Shown here: piece by piece, positions 41,565-51,302 of the stretch
Layout: every line of letters starts with the position of its first letter
Position numbering within the stretch: the stretch's first letter is position 1
Source of the DNA: Flagellimonas lutaonensis
GTDB lineage: Bacteria > Bacteroidota > Bacteroidia > Flavobacteriales > Flavobacteriaceae
DNA: 64,000 nt
Direction: 5' to 3'
Assembly (NCBI RefSeq): GCF_000963865.1
Contig: NZ_CP011071.1
Coordinates: 1,740,501-1,804,500, forward strand
Translations under genes and position numbers: made by a program
The notes under the pieces: generated by a model
Seen by the model: only the letters and a program-made list of their open reading frames with translations
Database searches by the model: none
Told to the model about the DNA's origin: nothing

Positions 41565-42497
41565 TTAACAAAATCTGTCCTTGATTTTGTCAACAATGGT
41601 CTGTGCCAGTTTTTCTTTGCTCTCAACGGTCCAGCCCGCTACATGGGGCGTCATGAGCACATTGGGGGCCTTTCGCAGATATTTGAAAGCCTTTGGTTTC
41701 TTGGCATGCCAATTTTCAAATGATTTCTTTTCGTACTCAAGAACATCGAGTGCGGCACCGAGCACTTTGCCCGATTTCAACGCTTTTACCAAGTCTTCGG
41801 TGACGACACATTTGCCACGGGCGGTGTTCAACAACCAAAAGGGTTTGTGAAAGGCCTCAATAAATTCGGTGTTGACCATGCCCGTGGTCAGTTCGGTCTC
41901 TGGTACGTGCAGGCTTACCACGTCAGCCTTTTGTCGAAACTCTAAAATGCCTACCTGACGGGCATTGTCATCGCCAACACCCCCAACGATATCATAGCAG
42001 ATGACCTCAACATCAAAGCCCTGAAGTTTTTTTGCAAAGGCCCTGCCCATATTGCCGTAGCCAATGATACCAACGGTCTTTCCATCAAGTTCTGCCCCTC
42101 GGTTGCCCTCACGGTCCCAAATACCTTTTCGTACCTCGCGATGGGCCTTTGTCAGGTTGTTCATCAAAGACAGCAGCATGCCCAAGGTATGTTCGCCCAC
42201 GGCGTTGCGGTTTCCCTCGGGTGCATTGGCCAAGAAAATATCTTTCTGTTTTGCATAGCCCACATCAATATTTTCCATACCAGCACCGACGCGGCCTATG
42301 AACTTTAGGCTATGGGCCTTATCAAGAAACTGTTGGTCAATGGTAAATCGGCTTCTGATGACAATGCCATCGTATTCATGTATTTTCGCTTCGATTTCTT
42401 CTTTGGAGGAGGAATAATCTTCATGGTTCTCAAAACCCAGTTCGGCTAATTGCGCGATAAGCAATGGATGGTTGGTGTCTAGATGTAGGACTTTCAT
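41565..42497 (-). CDS. D-isomer 2-hydroxyacid dehydrogenase (phosphoglycerate dehydrogenase-like)
   Basis: 310 residues, SerA-type without a C-terminal ACT domain. The NAD-binding motif is 'VGIIGYGNMGRAFAKKL' (GxGxxG). Catalytic Arg, Glu and His fall in 'NTARGKCVV', 'DVLEYEKKSF' and 'TPHVAGWT'. The substrate loop is 'GRVGAGMENIDVGYA'. It oxidises 3-phosphoglycerate or reduces a 2-keto acid; without the ACT domain the substrate is uncertain. It overlaps the upstream cupin gene by 4 bp, so the two are coupled. Confidence 0.9.
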   Translation of the reverse strand: MKVLHLDTNHPLLIAQLAELGFENHEDYSSSKEEIEAKIHEYDGIVIRSRFTIDQQFLDKAHSLKFIGRVGAGMENIDVGYAKQKDIFLANAPEGNRNAVGEHTLGMLLSLMNNLTKAHREVRKGIWDREGNRGAELDGKTVGIIGYGNMGRAFAKKLQGFDVEVICYDIVGGVGDDNARQVGILEFRQKADVVSLHVPETELTTGMVNTEFIEAFHKPFWLLNTARGKCVVTEDLVKALKSGKVLGAALDVLEYEKKSFENWHAKKPKAFKYLRKAPNVLMTPHVAGWTVESKEKLAQTIVDKIKDRFC

Positions 42498-42859
42498 ATT
42501 TTCGGATAGACCTTTTTGGTTTTTTCGTGTTCTACGTTTCCGGTATGCGCCGTGGTCAGTTTTTCAAAAAGCAAGACATGCACCTCTTCATCATTTTTGG
42601 TCATCGGGTTGTGCTCAACGCCCTTGGGCACCACAATAATCTCACCTTCCCTAACCACCTCGGTACGGTCACGGAACTGCATGTACAACGTGCCTTTAAT
42701 GACCTGAAAAAGCTCATCTTCATGTGCATGTGCATGCCAGACAAACGCACCTTTTAACTTGGCCAACAATACCTGCATGTCATCAACAACCGCTATTTGG
42801 TGGGGATGCCACTGCGCTTCAAACTCGGCATGTTTCTTTTTTAAGTTGATGGGTTTCAT
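42494..42859 (-). CDS. cupin domain protein
   Basis: 121 residues. One cupin barrel: 'FVWHAHAHEDELFQVIKGTLYMQF' has the H-x-H-x4-E-x6-G metal motif, and 'EIIVVPKGVEHNPMTK' supplies the second box with the closing His. A metal-dependent isomerase, dioxygenase or binding role is possible; nothing in the sequence says which. Its stop overlaps the dehydrogenase start, so they may act in one pathway. Confidence 0.88.
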   Translation of the reverse strand: MKPINLKKKHAEFEAQWHPHQIAVVDDMQVLLAKLKGAFVWHAHAHEDELFQVIKGTLYMQFRDRTEVVREGEIIVVPKGVEHNPMTKNDEEVHVLLFEKLTTAHTGNVEHEKTKKVYPKI

Positions 42860-42876
42860 GAAAGGAAGATTTTGAT

Positions 42877-44229
42877 TTATATGCCCAAAATCAATTTGGC
42901 GATCCAGAAATAGATAAGGATGCCAAAGATATCATTGCTTGTGGTAATGAAGGGGCCGGTTGCAATGGCCGGATCTATATTTCTTTTATGCAAGAAAAGC
43001 GGTATAAAGGTACCTACCAATCCTGCCACCACGATTACGACCACCAGCGAAAGTGAAATGGCCACTGCTGTGTTGAAAGTGCCTTTCCATACCCAGGTGA
43101 AAAGCAACAACAACACCGCCAATATGAGTCCGTTCAAAAGGGCCAAGAGCATTTCTTTTACCAAGCGGTTCCCGATGCTTCCCTTTAAATCGTCATTGGC
43201 CAGGCCCTGTACGATGATTGCGCTCGATTGTACGCCCACATTGCCCGCCATGGCAGCTATCAAAGGGGTAAAGAAAAACAATATGGCATGTTGGCTGATC
43301 ATCTCTTCGAAGCCGCCCATGATGGCCGCGGCACCCAAGCCGCCCAATAGCCCGAGTATCAACCAGGGCAGGCGTGCACGGGTCAATTCCCAGATGCTGT
43401 CATCAGCTTCGACATCTTGAGATATACCGGCTGCCATCTGATAGTCTTTATCGGCTTCCTCTTTGATGACATCGACGATGTCGTCAATGGTGATTCGCCC
43501 TACAAGACGGCCTATTTCATCTACAACCGGAATGGCTTCCAAGTCATACTTCTGCATGATTTTGGCCACTTCTTCGGGCTTCTCGTTAACGTTGACAGAA
43601 TCTACTTTTGGGATATAGATATCACGAATGTGTGTCTTTGTAGATGCGGTCAAAAGGTCTTTTAGAGAAAGTCGCCCTTTGAGCTTTCCTTCGTCATCGA
43701 CCACATATATGGAGTGTACCCTAGTAACATTTTCGGCCTGTTTGCGCATTTCGCCTACGCAATTGAGCACTGTCCAGTTCTCATTGACCTTCACCAATTC
43801 TTTGGCCATCAAGCCACCGGCAGAATTCTCGTCATAACGAAGAAGGTCGACAATGTCTTTAGCGTGTTCGCGGTCTTCAATTTCAGAGATGACCTCTTGC
43901 ACGATTTCTTTGGGCAGCTCGCCCACGATATCGGCGGCATCATCGGTGTCGAGCTCTTCGAGCTCTTCGGCAATCTCTTTGGCAGACAGATTGTTCAAGA
44001 CGGCCTCACGAACATCCTCATCCATTTCGGTCAAGACATCAGAGGTCGTTTCACTATCCAGTAGTTTGATAAGATAGGTGGCCTCTTCTACACTCAACTC
44101 GTTGGCAATCTCTGCCACGTCGGCATAGTGGAACTCTTGCATCATTGACCGCAGTTCTTGGGTGTCGTTGTCTGCAATCAGTTGCTTGATCTGCTCTAAA
44201 AGCTCGTCTGTGAGTTTAAATGGGGTCAT
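42877..44229 (-). CDS. mgtE: magnesium transporter MgtE
   Basis: 450 residues in the standard order: an N-terminal superhelical domain with acidic residues ([15 protein letters not shown]), two CBS repeats (about 130-250: '[23 protein letters not shown]' and '[26 protein letters not shown]'), a connecting helix, and five membrane segments ('[15 protein letters not shown]' is the conserved pore-lining helix). It conducts Mg2+ under control of cytosolic Mg2+ binding. It overlaps the upstream rsmA by 14 bp. Confidence 0.96.
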   Translation of the reverse strand: MTPFKLTDELLEQIKQLIADNDTQELRSMMQEFHYADVAEIANELSVEEATYLIKLLDSETTSDVLTEMDEDVREAVLNNLSAKEIAEELEELDTDDAADIVGELPKEIVQEVISEIEDREHAKDIVDLLRYDENSAGGLMAKELVKVNENWTVLNCVGEMRKQAENVTRVHSIYVVDDEGKLKGRLSLKDLLTASTKTHIRDIYIPKVDSVNVNEKPEEVAKIMQKYDLEAIPVVDEIGRLVGRITIDDIVDVIKEEADKDYQMAAGISQDVEADDSIWELTRARLPWLILGLLGGLGAAAIMGGFEEMISQHAILFFFTPLIAAMAGNVGVQSSAIIVQGLANDDLKGSIGNRLVKEMLLALLNGLILAVLLLLFTWVWKGTFNTAVAISLSLVVVIVVAGLVGTFIPLFLHKRNIDPAIATGPFITTSNDIFGILIYFWIAKLILGI

Positions 44230-45040
44230 TGCCTATCTTCTTCACCAGTGCCAAAAATTCAGCTACCGATAGCTGTTCCGGGCGCCGGTCAAAGATAGCA
44301 TCTTCTTTGAGAATATCAGGGAGCCCCAGACTTTTAAGGCTGTTTCGAAGGGTTTTTCTCCGTTGGTTAAAAGCCATTTTGACCACTTTAAAAAAAAGTT
44401 GCTTGTCAAAGTCAGGCTGGGGCCCATTTTTGCGGACCAAGCGAATTACGCCCGACTCGACTTTCGGCGGTGGTTTAAAAACGTGCGGCGGCACGGTGAA
44501 CAGGTATTCGGTTTCATAGAAAACCTGGGTCAAAACCGATATGATACCGTAGGTCTTATTGCCTTCACTGGCGCAGATGCGCTGTGCCACTTCTTTTTGG
44601 AACATTCCGGTAAACTCAGGAACCTGGTGCCGCATCTCCAGTGTTTTGAAAACTATTTGGGTGGAAATGTTGTACGGAAAGTTGCCGGTAATGGCAAAGG
44701 GCTCGTTGCCGAACAATTTTGAAAGGTCGAAGTTTAAAAAGTCGCCCTGTACAATGGTGAGGCCCTTGCCATCTCTTAGTACTGGGGCATACTGCCTTTG
44801 AAAGTCGTTTTTTAGATATGCTATGGATTCCACATCAAGATCCATGGCCACCAACCCGATATCCTTTTCAATAAGGTATTTGGTAAGTACCCCTGTGCCG
44901 GGCCCGATTTCAAGTACCTGATGGTAACCCTTAAACGAAAGGGTATCGGCAATTCTTTTGGCGATTGCCTCATCTTTGAGAAAATGCTGGCCCAAGTGTT
45001 TCTTGGCCTTTACAAAGGTTTTTCTTGGGCTTTTGCTCAC
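44216..45040 (-). CDS. rsmA: 16S rRNA dimethyladenosine transferase
   Basis: 274 residues. The SAM-binding motif is '[15 protein letters not shown]', and the catalytic NxxY-like box is '[10 protein letters not shown]'. The family start is '[22 protein letters not shown]'. It dimethylates two adjacent adenosines near the 3' end of 16S rRNA, linked to kasugamycin sensitivity. It has the ordinary length and overlaps mgtE by 14 bp. Confidence 0.96.
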   Translation of the reverse strand: MSKSPRKTFVKAKKHLGQHFLKDEAIAKRIADTLSFKGYHQVLEIGPGTGVLTKYLIEKDIGLVAMDLDVESIAYLKNDFQRQYAPVLRDGKGLTIVQGDFLNFDLSKLFGNEPFAITGNFPYNISTQIVFKTLEMRHQVPEFTGMFQKEVAQRICASEGNKTYGIISVLTQVFYETEYLFTVPPHVFKPPPKVESGVIRLVRKNGPQPDFDKQLFFKVVKMAFNQRRKTLRNSLKSLGLPDILKEDAIFDRRPEQLSVAEFLALVKKIGNDPI

Positions 45041-45062
45041 AATGCTCGTGTTGTGTCTATTA

Positions 45063-45380
45063 CTAATTGAGACTGTCGATATATACCCAAGCCATTAACC
45101 CTGATCTCAGTTCGGCCTTGATTCGGGTGGTTTTGAATTGTTCCTCATATTCGTCTAAATGAAAAAGGTCAACAAACGAAATGTTGTAGAGGGTTCCCTC
45201 CAACTTGTGGACAGGATTGTTTGATTGGACGGCAAAAGGGGCATCGAATCCCTGTTTTTCGACTAATTTAAATCCTTTGAGAATGTCTTTTTTTCCAGTA
45301 ATCTTCCTCCCCAAGACTTGCAGTTGCCGTTCGTTTGTTTGCAGGTCACTATAGCAGAAATAATGCTGTGTACATTTCAT
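45063..45380 (-). CDS. gamma-glutamylcyclotransferase-like (AIG2) protein
   Basis: 105 residues. '[32 protein letters not shown]', '[44 protein letters not shown]' follow the GGCT/AIG2 fold (Y-N-x-S ... L-D-x-Y-E ... A-x-V-Y). The opening, usually YGTLQ, is YSDLQ here, so catalytic competence is uncertain. The order rsmA, this gene, then DUF4286 is typical of Flavobacteriia. It overlaps the DUF4286 gene by 4 bp. Confidence 0.8.
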   Translation of the reverse strand: MKCTQHYFCYSDLQTNERQLQVLGRKITGKKDILKGFKLVEKQGFDAPFAVQSNNPVHKLEGTLYNISFVDLFHLDEYEEQFKTTRIKAELRSGLMAWVYIDSLN

Positions 45381-45694
45381 TTTTGTTGTTCGTTTATAAG
45401 CTCGAGTTCTGTTCTAAAGGCCACAAATTTATCAGCAAACCTTTTAATGCCCTCGTTGCGCAGACGTTCGGCATCTTCTTCGTAGTATCGCACCAAGGTT
45501 TCTCTGTCTAGGGCCGTGTATTGCACCGAATAGGTGGTGCCGCCCATTTCTTCTTCGACCATGACCCGGCACATTTTTGCTGAAATGAATTTTCCGGTCG
45601 ACAGCATATCAGGAATATGCTCGTCACGCATCCAATCGAGCCATTGGTCGTGTACGCTGTCGTCAATATTGATGGTTACGTTGTAGATATACAT
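45377..45694 (-). CDS. DUF4286 family protein
   Basis: 105 residues, opening 'MYIYNVTINIDDSVHDQWLDWMRDEHIPDMLSTGKFISAKMCRV', the standard DUF4286 start, with 'TYSVQYTALDRETLVRYYEEDAERLRNEGIKRFADKFVAFRTELEL' after it. It is a dimeric alpha-beta-barrel-like fold (ABM-type); function unknown. Small and well conserved in Flavobacteriia. Confidence 0.93.
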   Translation of the reverse strand: MYIYNVTINIDDSVHDQWLDWMRDEHIPDMLSTGKFISAKMCRVMVEEEMGGTTYSVQYTALDRETLVRYYEEDAERLRNEGIKRFADKFVAFRTELELINEQQK

Positions 45695-45723
45695 TCCAAA
45701 ATTATTAACCGATGGGGGAAGGG

Positions 45724-47511
45724 TCAGTTAATGGAATCGCCTCGTAAAATACGAAAATTTTTGCGTGCCCGGGGAAAATAATAGCTGTCTTGGTAGCCGT
45801 AAATGATCTTTTCGTAATGGAACTTTGCTTTTTCGGGGTCGTCCAATTTTTTTCGGTAGAGCTCGGCGAGCGCAAAATGGGCATCATCGGCAAGAATATC
45901 CTGTCCATAGAACTCCACGATTTTCTGATAGTTAAAACGGGCCTTGTCGAATTGCCCACGTTTTTCGTACAGTTCGGCCTGTTTCATCAAGGCCTCATCC
46001 TCTATTTTTTCACCCTTGTGGTTCTGAAGAATATCTTCAAGGGCCTCGATGGCCTTTGTTGTCTTGTTCTGGTATGCCAACAAATCGGCGTGGGCATATT
46101 TTTTTAGGGCGGTCTGGGTAGAATCTTCAAGAGAATTGTCAGAAATCAGCAAACTGAGCTGCATCGCATCGTTGGCAATCAGCTGCGAGGTAGAGCCTCT
46201 GAGCACTTTAAGTTGTGTGTGTGCCCAATCAAAATCACCTTTGTAAAAACTGGTCTGGGCCACCTTAAAACGGGCCTCTTGCCCCAACACGTCGTTTTTT
46301 AAGCTTTTTTGTACCTGCGTAAAATAAATGAGGGCCTCGTTGAACCGTTGGTCGAAAACCAAGATATCGCCCAAGGCCAATTTTAGATAGGCTTCCTGAA
46401 ATCTGCCCATGGGTGTTTTAAGGCTTTTTTTGAGGATGTCGATGGCGGGCTTTGGGTTTTCACGGTTAAAGGTCAGAAAATTGGCATAGGCAATCTGAAG
46501 CTCCAAAGTCTCATTTCGGTATCCATAAAAATCGAGCAGTTCTTGATACCGTTTTTCAATGGCATCATATTCTTTTTCGGTGGCGGAGGCCAAATCGATC
46601 TTGATCAAGTTCAATTCGGCATTTAACTTGGCCGCAGGGTCATTGGCGTTCTTTAAGATGAAACCATACATTTCCTTGGCCGACTCAAAATCTTCTTCCT
46701 TAAATGCCATACTGGCCACATATTGAAGCCTTTCTACTGATTGGGCCTCTGAGCGCTTGAAAATGGCCCGTTCTTGTGCAAATGCATTCTTGAATTGCCG
46801 TTGCTGTATAAAGAGCCAGCTCAATAGCTCGTTCCAAAGCACATCTGGATTTTTCTGGGCATTCTTCAACAACAATTTTCGTAGTATGAGGTTGTTCCCG
46901 TCTTGCGGATTCTCGGAAACAAAGTTGTCGATGTAGCGCAGTACATTGGCCCGTGATGACTTGCCTTCGCTGATGAGTTTCAGATAGTACTCGAACATTT
47001 TACCGATCTCGCCCTTTTCCCCATAGATGCGGGCCAGTTGAAAGTCGTAGTTGAGGTCGGGCTTCAGTTCCATGGCCCGTGAAAAAGCTTGAATGGCCTC
47101 ATCCAATAGGGCGTATTTCTGAAACCGCGAACCTATGCTGTAGCCAAAATTGGGATTTTCCTCTATTTTTTCAATAGCTTTTTGATAGTATTCTTGCGCC
47201 TTTTCAGGCTGGTCTTGTAACGTATAATTGTAACCTAGCTCGATCAAGAAGGTAGGAAACGCATAGGGTTCTTGAACCTTCTCCAACAAAAATTGTTCGG
47301 CTTCCGCGAAACGCTCCAATTGCTGGTAACAGGCCACCAACCCTTCTGAATAGTCGGTTCTTCGTGGATTTTGCTTTACCAACTTCTCGTAGAAGGCCAC
47401 GGCCTTGTCGTAATCACCATCGTTGAAATATTGCTTGGCAAGAAAATCTTCCTGTGCCATTAGTGACGATTGGAATACAAAACACGAAATTAGAAGTATG
47501 AAAAACCGCAT
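45724..47511 (-). CDS. exported tetratricopeptide-repeat protein
   Basis: 595 residues from the ATG at 47511, where a signal peptide starts (MRFFILLISCFVFQSSLMAQ). The upstream 27 codons overlap serS and are not signal-like. At least 12 TPR units follow (e.g. 'FNDGDYDKAVAFYEKLVKQNP', 'QAEQFLLEKVQ', 'GQFDKARFNYQKIVEFYG'). No enzymatic domain. The C-terminal half resembles BamD/YbgF-like periplasmic TPR proteins. It probably scaffolds an envelope complex; partners are unknown. It overlaps serS only if the long start is used. Confidence 0.88.
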   Translation of the reverse strand: MRFFILLISCFVFQSSLMAQEDFLAKQYFNDGDYDKAVAFYEKLVKQNPRRTDYSEGLVACYQQLERFAEAEQFLLEKVQEPYAFPTFLIELGYNYTLQDQPEKAQEYYQKAIEKIEENPNFGYSIGSRFQKYALLDEAIQAFSRAMELKPDLNYDFQLARIYGEKGEIGKMFEYYLKLISEGKSSRANVLRYIDNFVSENPQDGNNLILRKLLLKNAQKNPDVLWNELLSWLFIQQRQFKNAFAQERAIFKRSEAQSVERLQYVASMAFKEEDFESAKEMYGFILKNANDPAAKLNAELNLIKIDLASATEKEYDAIEKRYQELLDFYGYRNETLELQIAYANFLTFNRENPKPAIDILKKSLKTPMGRFQEAYLKLALGDILVFDQRFNEALIYFTQVQKSLKNDVLGQEARFKVAQTSFYKGDFDWAHTQLKVLRGSTSQLIANDAMQLSLLISDNSLEDSTQTALKKYAHADLLAYQNKTTKAIEALEDILQNHKGEKIEDEALMKQAELYEKRGQFDKARFNYQKIVEFYGQDILADDAHFALAELYRKKLDDPEKAKFHYEKIIYGYQDSYYFPRARKNFRILRGDSIN

Positions 47512-47567
47512 ATTCAAAGATAACGGAGAATGCGGCTGTTTTGTGTTAACTGATTCTGAAAAACTTC

Positions 47568-48839
47568 TCATTCGATGGATGAAAACCCGCAATACGGTAC
47601 CAACACCTCTGGAATTTTGATGCCGGCATCGGTCTGGTAGTTTTCCAAAATTCCGGCCAACAGACGGGGCAGGGCCAAGGCACTTCCGTTCAAGGTATGG
47701 GCCAGTTGGTTTTTGCCATTTTTGTCTTTATAGCGCAACTTTAGACGGTTGGCCTGGTAGGCCTCAAAGTTGGAGACCGAACTGATTTCGAGCCAACGGT
47801 CTTGCGCGGTCGAGAACACTTCAAAATCGTAGGTGAGGGCCGAGGTAAAGCCAAGGTCGCCCCCGCAAAGCCTCAAAATACGGTAGGGCAGTTGTAGCTC
47901 GTTCAGAAGGGTTTTGACGTGTTCTACCATTTCGTTCAGGGCCTTGTACGAATTATCGGGATGCTCTACCCGCACAATCTCCACCTTATCAAACTGGTGC
48001 AGACGGTTGAGGCCGCGCACATGTGCGCCATAACTACCGGCCTCTCTTCTAAAACAGGGGGTATAGCCGGTAAGTTTGACCGGAAAATCGGTTTCAGCCA
48101 AAATCTCATCGCGCAGCATGTTGGTAATGGGCACCTCGGCAGTGGGTATCAGATACAGGTCGTCACGTTTTATATGGTACATCTGCCCCTCTTTGTCGGG
48201 CAATTGACCCGTGCCAAAGCCCGAGGCTTCGTTGACCAACAGCGGTGGTTGTACCTCTAAATAGCCTGCTTCGGTGTTCTTGTCTAAAAAGTACGATATC
48301 AGGGCCCGTTGCAGTTTGGCCCCTTTTCCTTTGTAAATGGGAAAACCAGAACCGGTGACCTTGACACCGAGCTCAAAATCGATTAGGCCATATTTTTTGG
48401 CCAACTCCCAATGGGGGAGCGCATTGTCTGAAAGTTGTGGCACCTCACCGGCCCTGAACACCTCTTCGTTATCCTCTTCTGAATTTCCGGCCGGTACCGA
48501 TTCATGGGGAATGTTCGGAATCTGGTACAGCATCCTATCCAGCTCATCAGTGGTATCATTCAGTTCGTCGGCAAGTAGTTTGGCCGTTTCCTTCAGTTCA
48601 GTGGTTTTTTCCTTCAGCACATTGGCTTTATCGGCCTTGCCCGATTTGTAGAGCATGCCGATTTCTTTTGACAGCTTGTTCGATTCGGCCAACGTATTGT
48701 CAAGTTCGGCTTGCAGGCCCCGTCTTTTCTCATCTAAGAGCAGCACGCCGTTCAGCATGGCCTTGGCATCGATGTTTCGTTTGGTGAGCGCCTCTACCAA
48801 CGCATCTTTGTTTTCTCGAATTCTCTGTAGCTGTAGCAT
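47568..48839 (-). CDS. serS: seryl-tRNA synthetase
   Basis: 423 residues from the ATG at 48839; the two codons before it begin with TTG. The N-terminal long coiled coil (residues ~30-100: 'LDEKRRGLQAELDNTLAESNKLSKEIGMLYKSGKADKANVLKEKTTEL') binds tRNA-Ser. Class II core: motif 2 'TPCFRREAGSYGAHVRGLNRLHQFDKVE' and motif 3 'TLNGSALALPRLLAGILENYQ'. Normal length. A TAAATTTG promoter box lies 20 bp upstream on the same strand. Confidence 0.96.
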   Translation of the reverse strand: MLQLQRIRENKDALVEALTKRNIDAKAMLNGVLLLDEKRRGLQAELDNTLAESNKLSKEIGMLYKSGKADKANVLKEKTTELKETAKLLADELNDTTDELDRMLYQIPNIPHESVPAGNSEEDNEEVFRAGEVPQLSDNALPHWELAKKYGLIDFELGVKVTGSGFPIYKGKGAKLQRALISYFLDKNTEAGYLEVQPPLLVNEASGFGTGQLPDKEGQMYHIKRDDLYLIPTAEVPITNMLRDEILAETDFPVKLTGYTPCFRREAGSYGAHVRGLNRLHQFDKVEIVRVEHPDNSYKALNEMVEHVKTLLNELQLPYRILRLCGGDLGFTSALTYDFEVFSTAQDRWLEISSVSNFEAYQANRLKLRYKDKNGKNQLAHTLNGSALALPRLLAGILENYQTDAGIKIPEVLVPYCGFSSIE

Positions 48840-48858
48840 GTTCAAGATTTTGCTGCGG

Positions 48859-48866
48859 CAAATTTA
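48859..48866 (-). promoter_or_regulatory. -7 box of serS
   Basis: On the minus strand TAAATTTG matches TAnnTTTG, 20 bp ahead of the ATG at 48839; the leader would be only about 10-15 nt. Just upstream sits CTCAA-TTA-TTGAG, a short inverted repeat. No TTG at 19 bp. Confidence 0.5.
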
Positions 48867-48987
48867 CTCAATAATTGAGATTAATATGCCCCTAATGCTT
48901 GCATCTAAATATAATCTTGAAATACCTTTCAATGCTTAGCGGGTTTGGTGATGAAGTTTATTGCAAAGTCGAACAGGGGGCAAAGAA

Positions 48988-50304
48988 TTATTGCCATTGC
49001 GACGGTAAAATCCACTCGTTGTGTGCAAAATGTTTCCAGGGCACACTGGCGAGGTCAACCTTTGGGTCGATAAAGGGTCTGAACTTGTGTTGGTTCACCC
49101 TGACCCTATTATCTACATATACTGCCACATCTTCTCCCTTTTCAGCATAAAATCTTTTCAAGTATTGGGCAAACTGCCAGGTAAAGTCAGGGTAGCAGGC
49201 CACCTTTCTGCCTTGCTTTTTGGTCACGTGGTCGTTGATGTCGACCACGGTAATTTTGCCCGTTTCTTTGTTGACCACCCGAACGGTGAGTATGCCGGAT
49301 CGACTGCGAAGCATCATGCGCCAGCTCAATCGATGGCCCTCTTCTGTCCACAGCACATCATCTTTGAAGAAATGATGCCGGAGCGGAAGTGCAATTTGTA
49401 CTGAAAAATAAGCGGCCAAGATGCCCAATACAAGCTGATGGTTTTTTGGCTTCGGAATGGCGGTTGGAATGATGACCTCCTTTTTCCGTAGAAAGATCTT
49501 CCGTATGGTCTGTGGCTCAAAAAAGAATACCGTAAAGGCTAGGGAGAGATACGGAAAGATACCGATGCGAAAAATGTAACTGTTGAACAGGTGAAAGAAT
49601 ATCGAAAAGGCAAAGGCCCACTTTCGGGTCGGTTTCCAGAGCAGGGCGGGCACGATCAGCAAATCGAACAAAATGCCGAAAATGGCCACGCACCAGTGCA
49701 GCCACCTTTGCTGCAAGAGATTGCCGATCAAAAAATAGTCTTTTTTGCTGCGCATCAAAATCTCGATGATGCTGAGATCCAGCCAATTGGCATAGCATTT
49801 GGCCACTGAGGCGTAGGTGTAAACGATAAAGAGTTGCACGATAATGATCCATCGAACATAATTGTGCATCACGTTTGAATGGATTCGGGGGTTCAGCCGT
49901 GCATCGAACGACGCATCTTTATGGGCGGGTAAAAAGGCCATGATATACGCCAACAGCATCAAAAGGTAGTAGTGGTTGTTGTACGAGGTTTTCTGCATTA
50001 GGTAAACGGCCGTCCACATAATCGCAAAGGCAAAGGCGCTGAAACGGTATTTGTAGCCGATCATGATCAAGAGCCCCAGCGTGCCCATAATGGCAAAATA
50101 GATGTACATGCCATTGCCGGGCAGCGGTTGCAGCCATTCAAACCCGATGAAGTTAAAGGTGAACTGGGGTTCGACAAGGGTTTTTTTCACCCAACCTGTG
50201 GCTATGGCCCCGTAACATTCGGCAGCCACCAAGAAACCATAGAATACCCTGAATACCACCAAGGCGGCATTGTCTATGGGCTTAAAAAGAAACTGTTTCA
50301 GCAC
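48988..50304 (-). CDS. HTTM domain membrane protein (gamma-carboxylase-like)
   Basis: 438 residues. N-terminal ~280 residues carry seven to eight membrane helices of the HTTM (horizontally transferred transmembrane) domain found in vitamin-K-dependent gamma-carboxylase relatives: 'ALVVFRVFYGFLVAAECYG', 'YNNHYYLLMLLAYIMAFLPAHKDASFD', and 'WAFAFSIFFHLFNSYIFRIGIFPYLSLAFTVFF'. The C-terminal ~110 residues are soluble ('GHRLSWRMMLRSRSGILTVRVVN'). The family is widespread in Bacteroidota; the substrate is unknown, and carboxylase activity should not be assumed. It shares a 3-bp gap with ribF. Confidence 0.9.
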   Translation of the reverse strand: MLKQFLFKPIDNAALVVFRVFYGFLVAAECYGAIATGWVKKTLVEPQFTFNFIGFEWLQPLPGNGMYIYFAIMGTLGLLIMIGYKYRFSAFAFAIMWTAVYLMQKTSYNNHYYLLMLLAYIMAFLPAHKDASFDARLNPRIHSNVMHNYVRWIIIVQLFIVYTYASVAKCYANWLDLSIIEILMRSKKDYFLIGNLLQQRWLHWCVAIFGILFDLLIVPALLWKPTRKWAFAFSIFFHLFNSYIFRIGIFPYLSLAFTVFFFEPQTIRKIFLRKKEVIIPTAIPKPKNHQLVLGILAAYFSVQIALPLRHHFFKDDVLWTEEGHRLSWRMMLRSRSGILTVRVVNKETGKITVVDINDHVTKKQGRKVACYPDFTWQFAQYLKRFYAEKGEDVAVYVDNRVRVNQHKFRPFIDPKVDLASVPWKHFAHNEWILPSQWQ

Positions 50305-50307
50305 GGG

Positions 50308-51246
50308 TTATGCGATTAGTTTAAGGGCGGTCTCCTTATCTTTTTGTAGCTGTACCCTCAATTGTTCGACCGAGTCAAATTTATGTTCATCGCGAATGCG
50401 GTCGAGAATGTCGATTTGAAGCTTTTGTCCGTACAGGTCGCCCTCAAAGTCGAAGAAGTGCACCTCAATGTTCTTGGGTTTTCCATCCGCCTCTTCTTCG
50501 GCCACAGTTGGGTTGCGCCCGATGTTCATCATGCCATGTACTTGCTGGCCATCAATAGTGCTGCGCACTACGTACGAACCACTTTTCGGAATCAACTTGT
50601 AGGTCTCTTCAACCACTAAATTTGCCGTTGGAAAGCCCAATTGGCGCCCCAATTCCTTGCCTTTTTGAACCGTGCCCGTGATCATGAAATCATAGCCCAG
50701 ATATTTATTGGCAGTGGCCACATCGCCCGCTAAGAGGCACTTTCGAATTTTGGTGGAACTGACCGATACATCGTCGATTTCTTGTGCGGGAATCTCCTCC
50801 ACCTCAAAATCAAGTGCCGCGCCAAAGGCCCGAAGATCGTTGATGTTGGCATTTCGGTTGCGGCCAAAACGGTGGTCATAGCCGATGACCACTTTTTTGG
50901 CTTTAAGGCCGTTGACCAAAATGTCGCGAACAAAATCAGTGGCCGACAGCCGCGAAAACTCTTTGGTGAAGGGGTGAACAATCAGGTAATCGAGCCCCAT
51001 TTGTGAAAGGATCCGCGATTTTTCCTCAAGGGTGTTCAACAGCTTTATGTTGGCATCTTTCTGAAGTACCATTCGGGGGTGTGGAAAGAAGGTAAGCACC
51101 GTCGATTTGAGACTTGATTCTTTGGCACTGTTTATGAGGCGTTCCAGTATCTTGCGGTGGCCAATGTGCACACCGTCAAAGGTGCCGATGGTTATAATGG
51201 TTTGGTGCGATTTGTCGAAATTAGAAATACCTTTGACTGTTTCCAC
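50308..51246 (-). CDS. ribF: bifunctional riboflavin kinase/FAD synthetase
   Basis: 312 residues. N-terminal FMN adenylyltransferase with GxFDGxHxGH ('TIGTFDGVHIGHRKIL') and 'VIGYDHRFGRNRNANI'. C-terminal riboflavin kinase with 'GKELGRQLGFPTANLVV' and 'GMMNIGRNPTV'. It makes FMN and FAD from riboflavin and ATP. It precedes HTTM on the same strand, 3 bp apart. Upstream it is divergent from the metalloprotease gene, with only 56 bp between the chosen starts. Confidence 0.96.
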   Translation of the reverse strand: METVKGISNFDKSHQTIITIGTFDGVHIGHRKILERLINSAKESSLKSTVLTFFPHPRMVLQKDANIKLLNTLEEKSRILSQMGLDYLIVHPFTKEFSRLSATDFVRDILVNGLKAKKVVIGYDHRFGRNRNANINDLRAFGAALDFEVEEIPAQEIDDVSVSSTKIRKCLLAGDVATANKYLGYDFMITGTVQKGKELGRQLGFPTANLVVEETYKLIPKSGSYVVRSTIDGQQVHGMMNIGRNPTVAEEEADGKPKNIEVHFFDFEGDLYGQKLQIDILDRIRDEHKFDSVEQLRVQLQKDKETALKLIA

Positions 51247-51302
51247 GGAACAAAAGAAATAAAAAGGCTTACTTTTAAAGACGTTTTATGCCCCTTTTTT
51301 GC

